Notes under the pieces: model-generated
What the model was told of the DNA's origin: nothing
The model's database searches: none
What the model saw: the letters and a program-made list of their open reading frames with translations, nothing else
Assembly (NCBI GenBank): GCA_902634555.1
Contig: CACPKO010000004.1
Coordinates: forward strand, 1 to 63,078
Direction of reading: 5' to 3'
DNA from: Actinomycetota bacterium
Lineage (GTDB): Bacteria; Actinomycetota; Acidimicrobiia; Acidimicrobiales; MedAcidi-G1
DNA length: 63,078 nucleotides
Part shown: positions 8,874 to 16,833 of the stretch, in pieces
Layout of the letters: every line of letters begins with the position of its first letter
Numbering within the stretch: position 1 is the first letter of the stretch
Program-made: the position numbers and the translations under genes

Positions 8874-9847
8874 ACTCATTAAACGCAACCGACCGACTTA
8901 GACGACTACTTGCCGTCATTCCATGGGTAGTAGATAAGGGAGGAGCGTCACTATCTGAGATCTCTTCGCACTTTGATTATCCAACTGAACAACTGGTGAC
9001 TGATCTAGAAGAAGTTTTATTTATGGTTGGAGTTCATCCATTCACTCCTGAATGCCTAGTAGACGTCTTTATCTCTGATGGCTTTGTAGAAATCTCTTAT
9101 GCGGATTGGTTTCGTAAGCCGCTGCACCTATCTCAAGAAGAAATGTTTCGACTTATAGTTGCCGGAAAATCAGTCTCGGAATATTTAGATACTGACGAAT
9201 TAGGCTCGCTAGAGAAAGGACTGATGAAACTTGCGGCAGCCTCTGGAACTACTGTTGGAGATGCGGTTGAGGTAAACCTTGGGGTGCAGGACAGAGGGGT
9301 TTTGGAAATCTTCAAAGGGGCCAAGAGGGAAAATAGACGGTTGAAGATCAAGTACTACTCTTATGGCAGGAATGAAGAAAATTCGAGGGAAATTGATATC
9401 TATCGGCTCTTCGCAGATAAGGGGCACTGGTACGCAGAAGCCTATTGCCACAGAGCGGAAGAGCCCCGCATTTTTCGTTTAGATCGAGTTCGTCAAGTAG
9501 AGAGTACTGACCAGTTCTACATTTATGATGAAGAACTTCTTGCCGAGCTTAGTCCGATCAAAGAAATTTTCTCATCAAAAGAGAGCTCAATGCCATCAGT
9601 GATTTTGCAGCTACCTGAAGAAGAGAAGTGGGTTATCGACGAATACCCCCATTATGAAGCAGGGCAAGAAGAAAACGGAGATTGGAAAGTTGAATTCCCA
9701 GTTGCTTCCCCAGCATGGTTAGCACGCTTACTTCTTCGCTTGGGCCCAAATGTTAAGATAGTAAAAGCGCCAGAGAGTCTCGGCGAAACTTTTCGCAGGG
9801 AAGTAGCTCTGTCGATTCTCAAAGGTTATGAAGAGGCGACACCTTAA
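8870..9847 (+). CDS. pafC: WYL-domain transcriptional regulator PafC
   Basis: 325 residues, GTG start overlapping the pafB stop (GTGA), so the partners are made together. Residues 5-60 form the winged helix domain (TDRLRRLLAVIPWVVDKGG), and the WYL domain is near 155-205 (KGHWYAEAYCHRAEEPRIFRLDRV). Expected partner of PafB in the DNA-damage regulator PafBC. This is the last gene of the proteasome operon; the next gene has its own leaderless-type promoter. Confidence 0.92.
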   Translation: MNSLNATDRLRRLLAVIPWVVDKGGASLSEISSHFDYPTEQLVTDLEEVLFMVGVHPFTPECLVDVFISDGFVEISYADWFRKPLHLSQEEMFRLIVAGKSVSEYLDTDELGSLEKGLMKLAAASGTTVGDAVEVNLGVQDRGVLEIFKGAKRENRRLKIKYYSYGRNEENSREIDIYRLFADKGHWYAEAYCHRAEEPRIFRLDRVRQVESTDQFYIYDEELLAELSPIKEIFSSKESSMPSVILQLPEEEKWVIDEYPHYEAGQEENGDWKVEFPVASPAWLARLLLRLGPNVKIVKAPESLGETFRREVALSILKGYEEATP

Positions 9848-9863
9848 ACGGGTCAATCCCGAG

Positions 9864-9869
9864 TAAGTT
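9864..9869 (+). promoter_or_regulatory. Leaderless-type -10 box for lepB
   Basis: TAAGTT is followed by exactly 6 bases and then the lepB GTG; no Shine-Dalgarno is present. This matches the actinobacterial TANNNT -10 element with transcription starting at the first base of the start codon. Confidence 0.45.
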
Positions 9870-9875
9870 CTTGAT

Positions 9876-10682
9876 GTGAACAACCAAGAGAACGATCCAC
9901 TTTCTTCAGAGAGCGAAGCTTCTGATTGGTCTAAAGAGATCTTTGAACGAGCACAAGAGAGAGTAGAAAATCCAGAAGAAAAAAGTGACCCTCCGGTCAG
10001 TCAAGAATCAGAGGGAACACAAAATGGAGAAAACGAGAAAATCTCTCCGGAAGAAACTCAACTAGGAACAACTAATGTTGCAGTTGAGGAAGACTTTGAT
10101 TTTGAGTTGCCAGGCCCTTTTCGTTCTAATTTAAGAAAAATATTTGAATGGGTGGCAGTAATAGGAACTGCATTCATAGTTGCATTCATCATTAAAGTCT
10201 TTCTATTTCAGGCATATTACATACCTTCTCCATCAATGGAACCAACTCTAGGCATAGGGGACCGGGTAATAGTTAATAAATTAAGCTACAATCTCCACGA
10301 CGTGAATCGTGGAGATTTGATCGTTTTTGAAAATCCTTCAACATCAAACGGGGCGGTATCTGATCTCATAAAAAGAGTTATCGCTCTTCCGGGCGAGACA
10401 CTACAAGTATTAGATGGCAAAGTCTATATTGACGGAAATTTGGTTATAGAGCCATATCTAGAAGCCTCTGATGACACTTTCGACTTCCTTGCTCCGGAAA
10501 GTTGCATTGGGGAAAAGGCAGTTTTGAATAAATGCATAGTGCCAGATGGCCACGTCTTCGTCATGGGTGATAACCGTGACAACTCTAGAGACAGCAGAAT
10601 TTTTGGCCCAATAGATATAGAGACCATTGTCGGTCGCGCTTTTGTTCGCGTCTGGCCGATAGGAGATTTTCAGCGCCTCTAA
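9876..10682 (+). CDS. lepB: Signal peptidase I
   Basis: A 268-residue type I signal peptidase that cleaves Sec and Tat signal peptides outside the membrane. An acidic, Ser/Glu-rich cytoplasmic tail (about 1-85) precedes one membrane segment (about 91-110). The catalytic dyad is Ser120 in SPSMEPTL and Lys166 in LIKRVIALPGE; GDNRDNSRDSR is box E. Only one transmembrane span, as in Gram-positive enzymes. It sits between pafC and the Tat genes, an insertion relative to the mycobacterial order, and could process Tat-exported proteins. Its stop abuts the convergent GDPD gene with no spacer. Confidence 0.95.
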   Translation: MNNQENDPLSSESEASDWSKEIFERAQERVENPEEKSDPPVSQESEGTQNGENEKISPEETQLGTTNVAVEEDFDFELPGPFRSNLRKIFEWVAVIGTAFIVAFIIKVFLFQAYYIPSPSMEPTLGIGDRVIVNKLSYNLHDVNRGDLIVFENPSTSNGAVSDLIKRVIALPGETLQVLDGKVYIDGNLVIEPYLEASDDTFDFLAPESCIGEKAVLNKCIVPDGHVFVMGDNRDNSRDSRIFGPIDIETIVGRAFVRVWPIGDFQRL

Positions 10683-11441
10683 TTAGTAGTTTTGAACTGC
10701 CGAGAGCATACGGTCGCTGTAGTCGCTATAAATTCCATCAACTCCAAGTGATAAAGCGCGGTCTATTTGTCTAGGGAGGTGAGCATCCCAAGCAAAGCAC
10801 TTCAATCCGTATTTATGAAATAACTCAACATAGCCCGCAGTCCAATCAGACTCTCTGAGGTTTATGGCGTCAAATCCATTTTGCGATAGAGAGAAAGCTC
10901 GTCTTTCCCCACCTTCTGGAAACCCCTTTTTCCCGGGAGAATCAACGAGCTTGAAGTCCGGATTAATCTTTCGCCACTGTTTAGAAATTTCCCAATCTGG
11001 ATAGCAAATCCATAGTTTGCTAATCGCGTCGTATTTAATTGCTAAAGAAATTGTTGCATCAATGGCCTCCGGGTCTTTTATATCCAGCGACACTTCAAGA
11101 TCAGATCCAAAACTTTCATAAAAGTTTTCAAAAGAAGGCACTCCTTCTGGAAGTTGAGAAACAAGAGTCTTTGATATTTTCTTCCTCCGACCAAAAACTC
11201 CAACTGTAGCGTTATGGCTCAAAATAGGGGCCCCATCCGAACTCAACCAGACGTCACTCTCTATTCCGCCCACTCCTTTAGAAATTGCAAGAGAAAAGGC
11301 TTCGATGGTGTTCTCAGGGGCGTCACCTCGTCCACCTCTATGAGCGAAAAGAATAGGCTTGGTTCGATCAAGTAGTTCTTCATCTGGATCAGTCATTTCA
11401 CCATCATTACGTAAATACCTCCGAAGAGCAGCATTTACCAC
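10683..11441 (-). CDS. Glycerophosphodiester phosphodiesterase
   Basis: 252 residues from GTG, or about 237 from ATG at 11396 (start unsettled). It is a TIM-barrel GDPD: FAHRGGRGDAPENT carries His34, Arg35 and Glu43; GGIESDVW carries Glu61 and Asp63; LSHNATVG carries His76. It hydrolyses glycerophosphodiesters to glycerol-3-phosphate and an alcohol. No signal peptide, so cytoplasmic. The gene is inverted inside an otherwise co-directional proteasome-Tat-helY block and splits it in two. Confidence 0.92.
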   Translation of the reverse strand: MVNAALRRYLRNDGEMTDPDEELLDRTKPILFAHRGGRGDAPENTIEAFSLAISKGVGGIESDVWLSSDGAPILSHNATVGVFGRRKKISKTLVSQLPEGVPSFENFYESFGSDLEVSLDIKDPEAIDATISLAIKYDAISKLWICYPDWEISKQWRKINPDFKLVDSPGKKGFPEGGERRAFSLSQNGFDAINLRESDWTAGYVELFHKYGLKCFAWDAHLPRQIDRALSLGVDGIYSDYSDRMLSAVQNY

Positions 11442-11443
11442 TG

Positions 11444-11449
11444 TAGAAT
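11444..11449 (+). promoter_or_regulatory. Leaderless-type -10 box for tatA
   Basis: TAGAAT (5 of 6 to TATAAT) is followed by 6 bases (TTCAAC) and the tatA ATG, and no Shine-Dalgarno is visible. This starts the tatA-tatC-helY transcription unit. Confidence 0.55.
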
Positions 11450-11455
11450 TTCAAC

Positions 11456-11767
11456 ATGGGCAACCTAGGCGGAGGAGAAATCCTCGTAATACTTCTCATC
11501 GGGCTAATAGTCTTGGGTCCCAAAAGACTTCCAGAAGCAAGTAAACAAGTCGGAAAAACAATAAGACAAGTGCGCCAGACTTCACGTAATTTTCAAGCTG
11601 AACTCGAAGCAGCTATAGAGGACCCTTCCATTGAAGAGGCTGCAAGACAGAAGGGGAGGGAAATGCTTGAAAACGAAAAGAGTTTCCACGGAGATGAATC
11701 TAAACCATCGGAGGATTTGAGCATTGAGTCAGAGGTGGCAAAAGACGAAGATGCCAGCCATGAGTAA
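11456..11767 (+). CDS. tatA: Twin-arginine translocase TatA/TatB-family subunit
   Basis: 103 residues: a short N-terminal membrane helix (about 6-21, GGEILVILLIGLIVLGPKRLPE), an amphipathic helix (about 24-50) and an acidic tail. The hinge GPKRLP followed by a long charged helix looks somewhat like TatB, but its place directly before tatC matches actinobacterial tatA. The subunit forms the translocation pore or assists TatC for folded, twin-arginine proteins. Its end overlaps the start region of tatC, so they are translated together. Confidence 0.88.
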   Translation: MGNLGGGEILVILLIGLIVLGPKRLPEASKQVGKTIRQVRQTSRNFQAELEAAIEDPSIEEAARQKGREMLENEKSFHGDESKPSEDLSIESEVAKDEDASHE

Positions 11768-12533
11768 GGATCGGATGCCATTACTCTCTCACCTCGAAGA
11801 ACTTCGTAAACGGTTGCTCATTTCTGTCGTAGCGGTGTTGCTAGGGGCAATAGTTTGCTGGATCTTGTATCCGCAAATTCTCGAAGAACTTCTACGTCCA
11901 TACTGTGAGATTCGCAAGGGAGCATCTTCCGAAGGTGCTCTTTTTGGAGAAAATTGTGACCTACTTGTCACGGATCCGCTTGAACCTTTCAGCGTTCGAA
12001 TGATGGTGGCTGGATATGGCGGACTCGTTCTTGCGATTCCAGTGATTTTGTGGCAGGTCTGGAGGTTCATATCTCCCGGTCTCTATCCAAAAGAACGACG
12101 CTGGGCGGTACCACTTGTCTTGCTCGGGGTGTTCCTATTTGTAGCAGGTGCCGGGTTAGCCTATTGGAGCATCCCACGAGCTCTTGACTTTTTAGTATCG
12201 ATTGGTGGCCCGGATTTAGTTAGCGTCTTTTCTCCAACTAAATACCTTGGCTTTATTGTAAAAATGACCGTAGCTTTCGGGGTTGGATTTGAATTTCCAC
12301 TAATTCTAGTAATGCTTCAACTCGCCGGAATGGTATCCCATAGCACCCTGCGACGCGGGAGAAGATACGCGATTGTAGGCGTAGTTGCTCTCGTGGCGGT
12401 ACTCACCCCAAGTGGCGACCCATTGACACTAATGATCCTTTCTGTTCCGATGATTCTGTTCTATGAATTGTCCATTCTGTTTGGGCGATTAATAGAGCGA
12501 AGACGTAACCGAGTCAGTCCAAACAGTGAGTGA
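11760..12533 (+). CDS. tatC: Twin-arginine translocase TatC
   Basis: The integral receptor of the Tat system, about 257 residues from ATG 11760 (MSKDRMPLLSHLEELRKRLL). ATG 11751 and ATG 11775 are alternatives; the last has AAGGA at good spacing. Six hydrophobic segments are recognisable, starting with LLISVVAVLLGAIVCWILY. The motif SHLEELRKRL at the N-terminus and the F-E-x-P turn (GFEFPLILV) are diagnostic for TatC. It binds RR signal peptides. It overlaps the end of tatA and the start of the helicase gene. Confidence 0.95.
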   Translation: MSKDRMPLLSHLEELRKRLLISVVAVLLGAIVCWILYPQILEELLRPYCEIRKGASSEGALFGENCDLLVTDPLEPFSVRMMVAGYGGLVLAIPVILWQVWRFISPGLYPKERRWAVPLVLLGVFLFVAGAGLAYWSIPRALDFLVSIGGPDLVSVFSPTKYLGFIVKMTVAFGVGFEFPLILVMLQLAGMVSHSTLRRGRRYAIVGVVALVAVLTPSGDPLTLMILSVPMILFYELSILFGRLIERRRNRVSPNSE

Positions 12534-14985
12534 AAGTAGTTGGGGATTCCAATTAGACCGGTTTCAGACTGAGGCCATTTCCGCGGTAAATGCTGGCCAT
12601 TCCGTGCTTGTGGCAGCTCCTACTTCTAGTGGGAAAACGGTTGTAGCAGAACATGCTATTGATGTGGCTTTAGAGGGTGGGCTTCGAGCCTTTTACACAA
12701 CACCGATAAAAGCTCTTTCAAATCAGAAATTTTCAGAACTGAAGAAAAGAGTTGGAGCGGAGCGAGTGGGACTCTTAACCGGGGACCTAACGATAAACCC
12801 GATGGCTCCAGTGCTTGTCATGACAACAGAAGTTCTGAGAAACATGCTTTATACGAATTCTGCGACATTAGATGGACTTGCGTGGGTGGTATTAGACGAA
12901 GTCCACTATTTAGAGGACCCATATAGAGGGCCGGTGTGGGAAGAAGTAATTCTTGGACTACCGAAAACAACTCAAGTTATAGCTCTTTCCGCAACGGTTT
13001 CTAACGTAAAAGAGCTAGGAGAGTGGTTATCAAGGGTCAAAGAGAAAACGGAAATTGTCGTCCATGAAAAACGACCAGTTCCTTTGAAACTTCATTATTG
13101 CGCAGCAAGTAGATCAAATCACAAGAGACGGTTAGAGCAGATTCCACTTCTAATAGAGGGAAAGAGTAATCCGGCTGGAAAAAAATTCTCATATGGTGGA
13201 CGGAAGCGGAGAGACGCACATTATCAGAAGAGATTTAGTTCGCCACATTACATTGAGGTGGTTGAATCCCTTAAAAGGCAAGAACTTTTGCCAACTATTC
13301 ATTTCATATTTAGCAGAGCAGGATGCGATGCTGCTCGGGATCGTGTACTTAAAACCGGGGTTTCTCTTAATAATTCCAACGAACAGAAGGCAGTCGATGA
13401 GATTGTTTTACAGCGCTTGAAATTCAAAGATCCCGAAGACATGAAAGTCCTTAAAGTGGATGAGTGGGCCACTGGTTTGCGCAGAGGGATAGCTTCACAT
13501 CACGCAGGCCATATACCTATTTTCAAGGAAATCACCGAAGAACTTTTCGTTAAAGGCCTACTAAAGGTTGTGTATGCAACCGAGACTCTTGCTCTTGGAG
13601 TGAATTTGCCTGCGAGATCAGTGGTTCTAGACAAGATGACCAAGTTCACTGGAGAGAATCATGAGTTTTTGACCTCGAGTCAGTTCACTCAGATAACTGG
13701 AAGGGCTGGACGCCGTGGATTAGACAAGGAAGGTCACGGAATCATCCTGTGGTCACCATTCGTCGAATTTAGAGAAGTAGCTGAACTGGCTCTAAATAAA
13801 AGTTTCTATTTGAAATCTGCATTTCATCCGACCTATAACATGGTTGCAAACCTCATGAATACGAGGTCACAACTAGAAGCTGAAGATTTATTGAAACGAT
13901 CTTTTGGCCAGTTTCAACTTGACAATAAAAGAAATAGGCATGAAAAAAAATTCCAAGAGACCAAGGTTCAAGTCACCCTTTTAGAGGAAGATTTAACAGA
14001 TCTCACAAGGGAAAATTTTGAAACGTCCAAAGTTTCTGCTCTTCAACCCGGAGACATTGTTTTACTCGAAGATGGACAAATTCATGCAATCCTTACCATT
14101 GCCGATCGAAGCGGGAACCGGAGAAGAATAAAGACAATAAATCAAATGGGTAAATTCTCTCGTTTCGCAAGCGAAGGAATATTGAATGCCCCTTTGCGTT
14201 TATCGAAAGTAGAAACTCTGGATCATGCACATCTAAGGGACTCTGAAACGCATCGTGAGATGGTTGCCTTCTTAAGGGAACTATTTACTTTGGAAATCAA
14301 AAAAATTGGTCAAATTCGGAGGAAGATATTCAAACTTAAAAAACAAATTCATGATTCAGAACTTGATACCCCAAAGATTAATCTTGTTGATCAACTAGCA
14401 GTTACAGGAAGAATTCTTGAGTTGAGAGGCTTATCAGAGGGGTGGAGGCTCACAGAGGCAGGCCAACTACTAACACGCATCTACAGTGAGTGTGATTTAG
14501 TCATCGTTGAAGCTTTAAAAGATGAAATATTTGAAGGCCTGAATGCGGCCGAACTGGCTGCAGTTGTCTCAGTATTTGTTTATAGCCACCGAGGCCGACC
14601 AGATGATTTCACGCCACTTAAGAACAAGAGAGTTGGAGAAAGGATCCAAGCAATTGAGAAAATTGCTAAAATGATAACTGATCTTGAGTGGGAACTCGGA
14701 ATGGATTCAAAAGCTGTTCTTGACTCAAGGTACGCTGAGAAAATTTATTCATGGGCATCTGGACAAGATTTAAGCGCAGTATTAGATTCGGCAACTAGTG
14801 GTGGCGAATTTGTAAGAAACGTTCGCTTAGTAAGTGACCTATTGCGGCAGATAAGAACCATAGGCAATGTTGAGTTACAGAAAGTCGCGGCAGAATCTAT
14901 TAAGGCCCTTGAAAGGGGAGTGGTGGTGGTAACTGCAGCTTTCGAAGACGTCGAAGAGGACTTAGAGGCAGCGAAATGGGTATAA
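12526..14985 (+). CDS. helY: Ski2-like DEVH-box RNA helicase (HelY type)
   Basis: An 819-residue superfamily 2 helicase. Walker A is APTSSGKT (31-38), motif II is DEVH (124-127), SATVSN is motif III, and QITGRAGRRG (389-398) is motif VI. After the two RecA domains comes the winged-helix and helical region, with a beta-barrel insert near 500-560. In Mycobacterium helY follows tatC in the same order. The family unwinds RNA 3'-to-5' and is thought to act in RNA turnover, like yeast Ski2/Mtr4. GTG start, 8-base overlap with tatC. Confidence 0.93.
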   Translation: MSESSWGFQLDRFQTEAISAVNAGHSVLVAAPTSSGKTVVAEHAIDVALEGGLRAFYTTPIKALSNQKFSELKKRVGAERVGLLTGDLTINPMAPVLVMTTEVLRNMLYTNSATLDGLAWVVLDEVHYLEDPYRGPVWEEVILGLPKTTQVIALSATVSNVKELGEWLSRVKEKTEIVVHEKRPVPLKLHYCAASRSNHKRRLEQIPLLIEGKSNPAGKKFSYGGRKRRDAHYQKRFSSPHYIEVVESLKRQELLPTIHFIFSRAGCDAARDRVLKTGVSLNNSNEQKAVDEIVLQRLKFKDPEDMKVLKVDEWATGLRRGIASHHAGHIPIFKEITEELFVKGLLKVVYATETLALGVNLPARSVVLDKMTKFTGENHEFLTSSQFTQITGRAGRRGLDKEGHGIILWSPFVEFREVAELALNKSFYLKSAFHPTYNMVANLMNTRSQLEAEDLLKRSFGQFQLDNKRNRHEKKFQETKVQVTLLEEDLTDLTRENFETSKVSALQPGDIVLLEDGQIHAILTIADRSGNRRRIKTINQMGKFSRFASEGILNAPLRLSKVETLDHAHLRDSETHREMVAFLRELFTLEIKKIGQIRRKIFKLKKQIHDSELDTPKINLVDQLAVTGRILELRGLSEGWRLTEAGQLLTRIYSECDLVIVEALKDEIFEGLNAAELAAVVSVFVYSHRGRPDDFTPLKNKRVGERIQAIEKIAKMITDLEWELGMDSKAVLDSRYAEKIYSWASGQDLSAVLDSATSGGEFVRNVRLVSDLLRQIRTIGNVELQKVAAESIKALERGVVVVTAAFEDVEEDLEAAKWV

Positions 14986-15587
14986 CTCCAAGAGAGGAAT
15001 GGGGAGAACCTGGAGTCATGCCTTCAGGTGGTCTAATTGTAAATGGAAATGAAGAACTCCAAGAAATAATAGAGAGTTGTCGTAGGTCTAATAACGAAAT
15101 ACCGACCATAGGTTTAGCGGGAGGTGACCTTTGGAGAACATTGGGGGGCAAAAGTCATCACGAACGATTAATGAAGGGGGGTGCCCAACTCTTTTCAGTG
15201 GACCTTGGGTCTGCCCTTGTTGATGGGCATATTTATTGGTTCGCTTCCCATTTGATTGCTCGTAGAAGAATCTGGATGGGACGCACTTGGATAGTCGCTA
15301 ATGCTTCTCATTACGGAAATTGGAACATAGCGCCACGTGCTCATCCGGGTGATGGGCTTCTAGACATCCTCGATTCAAATCTTGGGTTTTCTGATCGTTT
15401 AAAAGCCAGATCTCGCGTGCAGGCCGGAAGTCATGTTCCTCACCCCGATATTCATTATCAGAGGCGTTCCACTGCGCAAATTGAACTAAAAAAGGAAACA
15501 GATGTTTGGATTGACGGAAAGAGGATAATGAAGGCAAGTCAAATTTCTGTTCGAATAGAGCCCGACGCTCTCCGAGTGATGCTGTAG
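14976..15587 (+). CDS. Diacylglycerol/lipid-kinase-like protein with eroded nucleotide site
   Basis: 203 residues; the usual DagK/YegS length is about 300. The C-terminal lipid-kinase domain is clear: NASHYGNWNIAPRAHPGDG (109-127), then VQAGSHVPHPDIHYQRR and a DVWIDG strand. The N-terminal catalytic domain is short. Where GGDGT is expected there is NGNEE (23-27), and the GTGND loop reads GGD (49-51) before LWRTLGG. The protein has therefore probably lost kinase activity and may bind or sense lipid. ATG start with AGGCAG upstream; it overlaps helY by 10 bases. The family assignment is by eye. Confidence 0.65.
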   Translation: MGITPREEWGEPGVMPSGGLIVNGNEELQEIIESCRRSNNEIPTIGLAGGDLWRTLGGKSHHERLMKGGAQLFSVDLGSALVDGHIYWFASHLIARRRIWMGRTWIVANASHYGNWNIAPRAHPGDGLLDILDSNLGFSDRLKARSRVQAGSHVPHPDIHYQRRSTAQIELKKETDVWIDGKRIMKASQISVRIEPDALRVML

Positions 15588-15591
15588 AAGG

Positions 15592-15597
15592 TACAGT
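15592..15597 (+). promoter_or_regulatory. Leaderless-type -10 box for the M20 peptidase
   Basis: TACAGT lies 7 bases before the ATG at 15605, with no ribosome site in the 17-base intergenic region. Confidence 0.42.
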
Positions 15598-15604
15598 CTG
15601 AAAT

Positions 15605-16792
15605 ATGGATTCTAATTTTGAAAATTCAATGGATGCTAAAACTAGAGTTTGCGAGATCATAGATGGTTTAGAAAGTGAGCTACTAGAGATATCCCACGCT
15701 ATACATGACGAACCCGAATTGGGTTATGAAGAACATAGGGCTCACGAAATACTTACTAATGCTCTAATAAGTCATGGATTGAAGACAGAACAGGCAGCTT
15801 ACGGAATAGACACAGCATTTGAGGCGAAAGCAGGAACCATGGGCCCAACTATTGCTGTTCTTTGCGAATATGATGCCCTGCCGGAAATAGGACATGCTTG
15901 CGGACATAACGTTATAGCGGCTGCTGGCATTGGAGCCGGTTTAGCCTTGAGTGAATTGGCTGAACCCTTAAAAGGCCAATTACGTGTTCTTGGCACTCCT
16001 GCAGAAGAAGGTGGGGGCGGGAAAGTCCAAATGATAAGGAGGGGAGCTTTCAAAGGAGTAGATGCAGCGCTAATGATCCATCCTGCTGGATCGGAAGTAG
16101 AACGGATTACGAGCTTAGCCATACAGCAAGTAAAGGTTACTTACAAAGGAAAACCAGCGCATGCGGCAGCCGCTCCAGAAAAAGGACTAAATGCTCTAGA
16201 TGCAGCAGTGCTTGGTTACATGAATATTGCGTCTCTGCGTCAGCACATCGCACCAGATGAACGAATACACGGGATATTTACTGAAGGTCCTCCCAAAGCA
16301 AACATAGTCCCGCAGCACGCTGCCGCTGAGTGGTATGTGAGATCTCCAACCCGAGCAGGACTTGCCGATTTGAAGTCACGGGTAATGGATTGCCTAGAAG
16401 CGGGCGCAAAAGCCGCGGGGTGCGAGATGACTATAAGTTGGTCAGATCTACCTTATGACGACGTTGTAGACAGCCGTTCCCTTTTGAATGCCTATATAGA
16501 AAATGCTAAAAAATTGGGGCGCGATCCCCGCCCTGAGACAGAAACTGCAATAGTTGGAAGCACGGATATGGGAAATGTTAGTTATGAGGTTCCCTCGATA
16601 CACCCCATGATAAAAATTGCACCTGAAGAGGTAGCAATTCATACTCCAGATTTTGCTGATTATGCCAGAGGCTCTATGGGAGATAAAGGCGTGCTTGATG
16701 GAGCAAAAGCACTGGCCATGACTGTTATAGATTGCTGGACTTCTTCAACAGTGCTGCCTCAAGCCGTTGCAGAATTTAAAGAAATTGTTTGA
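15605..16792 (+). CDS. M20 family metallopeptidase/amidohydrolase
   Basis: 395 residues. The zinc-site signature EIGHACGHN holds His97, Cys99 and His101; GTPAEEGGGGK carries the catalytic Glu pair. HPAG near residue 158 and the lid domain (about 180-290, starting VTYKGKPAHAAAAPEKG) complete the M20D layout. Closest in look to the AbgB/amidohydrolase subgroup, which hydrolyses N-acyl amino acids, p-aminobenzoyl-glutamate or small peptides. No signal peptide, so cytoplasmic. Substrate cannot be named. Confidence 0.88.
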   Translation: MDSNFENSMDAKTRVCEIIDGLESELLEISHAIHDEPELGYEEHRAHEILTNALISHGLKTEQAAYGIDTAFEAKAGTMGPTIAVLCEYDALPEIGHACGHNVIAAAGIGAGLALSELAEPLKGQLRVLGTPAEEGGGGKVQMIRRGAFKGVDAALMIHPAGSEVERITSLAIQQVKVTYKGKPAHAAAAPEKGLNALDAAVLGYMNIASLRQHIAPDERIHGIFTEGPPKANIVPQHAAAEWYVRSPTRAGLADLKSRVMDCLEAGAKAAGCEMTISWSDLPYDDVVDSRSLLNAYIENAKKLGRDPRPETETAIVGSTDMGNVSYEVPSIHPMIKIAPEEVAIHTPDFADYARGSMGDKGVLDGAKALAMTVIDCWTSSTVLPQAVAEFKEIV

Positions 16793-16819
16793 GTCCGCGC
16801 GAGACGCCTAAATAGCACC

Positions 16820-16825
16820 TAGTCT
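16820..16825 (+). promoter_or_regulatory. Possible -10 box upstream of the ThyX-like gene
   Basis: TAGTCT lies 8 bases before the GTG start, one base further than the other leaderless-type boxes. There is no Shine-Dalgarno. Confidence 0.3.
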
Positions 16826-16833
16826 CAGCGTTT

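Noticed and set aside
11724-11759. A TTG start for tatC at 11724
   Set aside because: It adds 12 residues with no TatC likeness inside tatA; starts at 11760 (or 11751, 11775) match the family's MPLLSHLEELR beginning.
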